The notes beneath the pieces are model-generated. The model was not told where the DNA came from. It did not search any database and was given only the letters and a program-made list of their open reading frames with translations. 46,918 bases of DNA from Modestobacter excelsi. Its GTDB lineage: Bacteria > Actinomycetota > Actinomycetes > Mycobacteriales > Geodermatophilaceae. Positions 43,645 to 46,918 of this stretch are shown here, one piece after another; position 1 is the stretch's first letter, and the number at the start of each line of letters is the position of its first letter. Where the stretch lies: positions 1 through 46,918 of the forward strand of contig NZ_SJEX01000033.1 in NCBI RefSeq assembly GCF_005930495.1, given 5' to 3'. The position numbers and the translations under genes are program-made.

Positions 43645-45936
43645 TCACGCTCCCGGGTTGTCGTTGCCATCGCCGGGAGCCGGTTCGGCCGCCGGCCCCT
43701 GCACGGCCCCCGGCCCCTGCACGGCCGCCGGCCCCTTCTCGGCGGCCGGCCCCTGCTCGGCGGCCGGTGCCCCCTGGGTCGCCGGCGCTGCCTTCTTCGC
43801 CACGGCCGACTTCTTGACCGGGACCGTCGTGCCCGCGGGGGCCGTCTTCTTCACGGGAACCGCCTTCTTCGCCGGAGGAGACGATCCGCTGGGCCCCGGG
43901 ACCGGCTGCCCGGCCGGGGGTACAGCCGGTCCTTCGCCCGGCGGAGGCTGCGTGCGGCTCTCCAGTTCAGTCAGCCGCGCCGTGACGGCGGCCAGCTGGC
44001 CCCGCAGGGCGGCGATCTCCTGGCCAGAGGCGGGAACACCGTTCCCCACGACGTCCTGGTCGGGTGCAGGCGCCACGCCGGACGTGGTGGCGGCCGGAGC
44101 CGAACGCGTCGCCGCGTCCGAGCGGTTCACCGCGGACGACGAGGACGTGGCGCCGACCAGCGCCAGCAGCCGGCCGAGGTCCGAGGCGTCCGGCTGGTCG
44201 GAGAGCCAGCCCGGTCCGAACGGCAGGTGCACGCCGTCACCTGCCTTGACAGCGGTGTCCTTCGGCACCGGACCGCAGCAGACCCGTCCGGCCAGCTCCT
44301 GCAGCTCGTAGAGCTGGGGCAGCCAGGCGCTGTAGGTCGCCCCGCCCGGCAGGACCTGCTCGCGATCAGCTGCGCAGATCCGGATCACCGTGCAGTCGTC
44401 GACCTCGAGGCTGGCCAGCAACACGTCCGTGTCCGCGCAGTCGGTCGGCGACGGCAGCAGGGAGCCGCACACCAGGTCCACGAGGTACCGGAAGAGGACG
44501 ACGTAGACGGCGTCGGCGAGGGTGGCGAGGTCCTTCAGCTCCGCGGCGCCGACCGTCCCGGCGTCACCCTCGTCCTGCTCAGGCAGCGGCAGCGGCGCCA
44601 CGATCCGCGCGACGTCGACCCGCAGGTCGCAGCTGGTCACCTCCGCCGAGGTCTCCAGCCGGATCAGCAACCACTCCCTGAGCCGGGCCAGGTCCCTGCG
44701 CAGGTCGGACCGCAACGGCCGGTCCAGGGGTGCTCCGAGGGCGACCAGCCGCTGCTCCATCGGCGTCCGGTTGCCCTCGGCCAGCACCTGCGCCCTCGTC
44801 TGCCCGACGACGGCCCGGGCCACCCCGCGCCGGGCGGCGTCCGGCCAGGTGCGCTCGGGCAGCGACACTCCTGTGCTGTCCGGCCCACCCGCCGAGTCGT
44901 CGACCGTGGGGCCGAGCCAGTCGCAGGCCCGGCCCAGCGTGGTGCGGGCCTCCTCGACCTGGGACAGGTCGTCGTAGTGTTCCCGCAGCCGCTTCTGGCC
45001 GGCCTCGTCGTACAGGTCGTAGCGGGCGACGGCCGCAGCCAGCGTCCGCACCGTCTCCGTCATCTGGCGGTCGAGCGCCGGGGAGCGGTCGCCACCCGTC
45101 CGCTCGAGCAGCGCGCGCAGACCGTCCAACGCAGCGGTGAGGTGCCGCGCGTCGGTGGCCTCGAAGACGATCCGGGTGTCCTCGGCGAGCGCGGCTGCGC
45201 GCAGCCGCTCCCGGTACTGGCCGAGCCGCCGCCCCCGGGACCAGACGGTCAGGAAGCCGCTCAGCTCCCCCAGTGCCCGGCGGAGCGTGTCGCCCGGACG
45301 GTAGCGGTGGTCCGGGGGGTCCTGCGGGCACTTGATCGACAGGATGAACCCCTCGCGCACCCTGGACGGCACGCAGCCGACCGGGCCGCACGGCTCCTGG
45401 GTGGCGTAGGGAGCCACGGGCTCGGCGTCCGCCTCGGCGTAGCGGATGTAGAGGCCGTAGTGGCGCGTCCGAGTACCCTCGCCCTCCTCCCCGGATCCAT
45501 CCGGCTCGGCGCACGGGTCGCCGCAGTCGACTCCGAGACCCCGCACCCGCATCTCGTGGACCAGGTCGGTGACGGGGACGGTCTGCGGACAGCCGACGAC
45601 GATCTCGCTGCCGCAGCAGTCCAGCGCGTACCCGGGTGTCACCACGACGTCCCCACCGCCGCACGGTGCGCAGAACACCTCCAGTCCGCTGACGACGCCG
45701 GGGCCGAAGAGCAGCCGGTTGCGCAGGCGATCCTTGCCGGTGACGTAGTCGATCAGCAGCTGCAGGTCGTCCTCGGTGAGCAGCTGGCCGGCGAAGAACC
45801 GCGGCCGGGTGAACCCCGCCGTGGCGGGCGCCGGACTGCCACCGCACCGGCAGCCCCCGCTCGCGGCATGCGCCCCGCCACTGCAGCCGCAGCCGCCGGA
45901 GCGGGAGCTGCTCGCCGGCATCGTCGTGACCGTCAT
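43645..45936 (-). CDS. Large eCIS-cluster protein with Cys-rich N-terminus and low-complexity tail
   Basis: A 763-aa protein. The N-terminus is Cys/Gly/Ser-rich (GGCGCSGG, GGCRCGG; possible metal binding). The shared module follows: FTRPRFFAGQLLTEDDLQLL and VVTPGYALDCCGSEIVV. Helical regions occupy about 200-480 with several Cys. A coiled-coil segment (QEIAALRGQLAAVTARLTEL, about 650-670) leads into a Lys/Ala/Pro tail (AKKAVPVKKTAPAG, then AAEQGPAAEKGP repeats). The tail resembles histone-H1-like or linker sequences. The ATG overlaps the upstream stop (ATGA). Role: structural, baseplate or spike-base proximal by position; unproven. Confidence 0.65.
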   Translation of the reverse strand: MTVTTMPASSSRSGGCGCSGGAHAASGGCRCGGSPAPATAGFTRPRFFAGQLLTEDDLQLLIDYVTGKDRLRNRLLFGPGVVSGLEVFCAPCGGGDVVVTPGYALDCCGSEIVVGCPQTVPVTDLVHEMRVRGLGVDCGDPCAEPDGSGEEGEGTRTRHYGLYIRYAEADAEPVAPYATQEPCGPVGCVPSRVREGFILSIKCPQDPPDHRYRPGDTLRRALGELSGFLTVWSRGRRLGQYRERLRAAALAEDTRIVFEATDARHLTAALDGLRALLERTGGDRSPALDRQMTETVRTLAAAVARYDLYDEAGQKRLREHYDDLSQVEEARTTLGRACDWLGPTVDDSAGGPDSTGVSLPERTWPDAARRGVARAVVGQTRAQVLAEGNRTPMEQRLVALGAPLDRPLRSDLRRDLARLREWLLIRLETSAEVTSCDLRVDVARIVAPLPLPEQDEGDAGTVGAAELKDLATLADAVYVVLFRYLVDLVCGSLLPSPTDCADTDVLLASLEVDDCTVIRICAADREQVLPGGATYSAWLPQLYELQELAGRVCCGPVPKDTAVKAGDGVHLPFGPGWLSDQPDASDLGRLLALVGATSSSSAVNRSDAATRSAPAATTSGVAPAPDQDVVGNGVPASGQEIAALRGQLAAVTARLTELESRTQPPPGEGPAVPPAGQPVPGPSGSSPPAKKAVPVKKTAPAGTTVPVKKSAVAKKAAPATQGAPAAEQGPAAEKGPAAVQGPGAVQGPAAEPAPGDGNDNPGA
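43687..43763. repeat. 18-bp tandem repeat, about 4-5 copies
   Basis: Units such as CCGGCCCCTGCACGGCC repeat with an 18-bp period and encode hexapeptides of type [AG]A[EV][QK]GP near the C-terminus of the 763-aa protein. Copy number could vary. Confidence 0.75.
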
Positions 45937-46918
45937 CGGTGGTCCCTCACTCGGTCGTCCCGCACGAAGAACCAGCTCTCGAAGGTCGCGCCGCCTGCCC
46001 CGCTGCCGGAGGTCCACGGTCCGATCCCGGACGGCGGCACCGGGCAGAACTCCGGTTCCGCCCCTCCGCCGATCAGCGGCACCAGTCCCCCGACGTTGGT
46101 CCCGTCCACCGGCCGGCAGCAGCGATCGAGGATGAAGGCGGTCCGGATGGTGATCAGCACCCGGTCCTGGTGCTGCAGCGTCTCCCCGGTGACCTGTCGG
46201 TACCGGAACTGGCTCGTGTACCCGTCCTCCGGCAGGTCCTGGAACTCGCCGGCCATGCGGTACACGCTCGCGTTCTCACCTCGTCCACCCTTGAGGACCT
46301 CGATGTCCACCACCCCGGGCCGCAGGCTCCGGGCGTGGACCTCATCGGAGAACCGGACCACGAGACCCCCGGACTCCTCGTAGGTGCCGAGCAACTGCTG
46401 GGTCTCCTCCACGGAGTAGGTGGAGCCGTGGGTCCAGCTCACCCCGGTGATCACGGTGGGCCGGCGGAGTCCGAACGGCCGCCGGACCTCCTCGTGCACC
46501 TGTCGGCGGTCGACCGGCCGGTGCCAGTCCACGTCGTCGATCCGGGCCAGCCACAGCACCGTGTCCTCGCAGGTCTCGCAGGTGTCGCAGCGGGTGTCGG
46601 CAACCGGGCGGGTCGCCGTCACGCGGACGACGAACCGCTCCTGCGTGTAGCCGAAGTCGCAGTCCTTGCCGCCGCCGCACGCGTCGTCGTAGACCATCCG
46701 GGTCGGTTCCACCGCCCGCTCGTCGTACTCGACGCCGACCCAGAGCGTGGCCCGGTCCGGCCACTTGGCGCGGTCCTCCGCCGACAGGGCCGCCCAGAGG
46801 TCGACCTCGCAGCCGGAGTCGGGGTAGACGACCACCTCGTTCCCGACACAGTCCACCCCCAGGCCCTCGGTGATCCGGACCTTGGCCAGCCGCGGACGCG
46901 GTGACCCCGCCCCCGCCG
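45933..46918 (-). CDS. eCIS-cluster protein, N-terminus outside the window
   Basis: The frame is open to the right edge, so the 327 visible residues lack the start. They begin with the end of the shared module (ITEGLGVDCVGNEVVVYP), continue with several Cys pairs (CDTCETCEDT, an apparent metal-binding cluster), then DVDWHRPVDRRQVHEEV and a C-terminal beta domain ending FFVRDDRVRDHR. It resembles the first 300 residues of the downstream protein in layout. It is the third of three such genes in tandem. The core tube, sheath and baseplate genes are expected beyond the window. Confidence 0.6.
   Translation of the reverse strand, partial: AGAGSPRPRLAKVRITEGLGVDCVGNEVVVYPDSGCEVDLWAALSAEDRAKWPDRATLWVGVEYDERAVEPTRMVYDDACGGGKDCDFGYTQERFVVRVTATRPVADTRCDTCETCEDTVLWLARIDDVDWHRPVDRRQVHEEVRRPFGLRRPTVITGVSWTHGSTYSVEETQQLLGTYEESGGLVVRFSDEVHARSLRPGVVDIEVLKGGRGENASVYRMAGEFQDLPEDGYTSQFRYRQVTGETLQHQDRVLITIRTAFILDRCCRPVDGTNVGGLVPLIGGGAEPEFCPVPPSGIGPWTSGSGAGGATFESWFFVRDDRVRDHR

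Noticed and set aside
1-46918. tRNA, rRNA or CRISPR array
   Set aside because: No cloverleaf-like clusters, no rRNA conserved blocks and no evenly spaced direct repeats were found by reading.

Overview
This is a very GC-rich window (coding DNA often near 75% G+C) with frequent GTG starts, start/stop overlaps and LGFP repeats. That points to an actinobacterium; a soil or rock genus of the Geodermatophilaceae kind would fit, but this is inference. No rRNA, tRNA or CRISPR array was seen.

Layout. (1) Positions 1-5685 are an accessory stretch of intact genes among fragments: a TIR-domain protein, a SLATT/DUF4231 membrane protein and a patatin-like lipase, with remains of a tyrosine recombinase (nucleophile Tyr changed to Cys), an IclR-type regulator, a metallo-beta-lactamase-fold protein and a six-bladed-propeller lyase/lactonase-like protein. 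(2) At 5686-7722 lies an LGFP-repeat copper-radical (galactose/glyoxal) oxidase with every copper and radical ligand conserved. (3) Positions 8434-16537 hold a minus-strand gene run: two paralogous acidic/hydrophobic proteins with the same C-terminal tail, a HEVGH zinc-protease-like protein, a 634-aa protein of unknown function, an alpha-oxoamine-synthase-like PLP enzyme, and an M15-like + peptidoglycan-binding + NlpC/P60 cell-wall hydrolase. (4) Just upstream, 16702-19457 encodes a sigma-54 factor (RpoN) and a GAFTGA-type enhancer-binding protein whose reading frames overlap. This pair is very unusual for Actinobacteria. The gap between rpoN and the first gene of the run carries a good -24/-12 element and an upstream dyad, so the window appears to contain a self-contained sigma-54 regulon. 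(5) Divergently, 19761-28451 carries two proteins of unknown function and then a compact oxidative cluster: catalase-fold protein, membrane-anchored partner, DyP-type peroxidase, small membrane protein, and an alpha-dioxygenase/cyclooxygenase-like haem peroxidase. (6) Positions 29213-32938 encode two propeller proteins without signal peptides and a small membrane protein. (7) Positions 34042-46918 are the distal end of a minus-strand extracellular contractile injection system (eCIS) operon: three related baseplate/fibre-like proteins, a small protein, the CIS tape-measure protein, the AAA+ ATPase, and a 1238-aa carrier protein whose C-terminal tip has much lower G+C and a nuclease-like HH/EH motif.

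How the parts may work together (inference): the eCIS operon supplies a delivery machine and at least one modular toxin. The sigma-54 pair controls the 8434-16537 run, whose products (wall hydrolase, protease, hydrophobic-core proteins with a shared tail) look like an export, lysis or maturation module. The haem-enzyme cluster has the gene content expected for fatty-acid oxygenation and peroxide processing. The system judged most likely to be undescribed is the actinobacterial sigma-54/EBP pair with the operon it faces.
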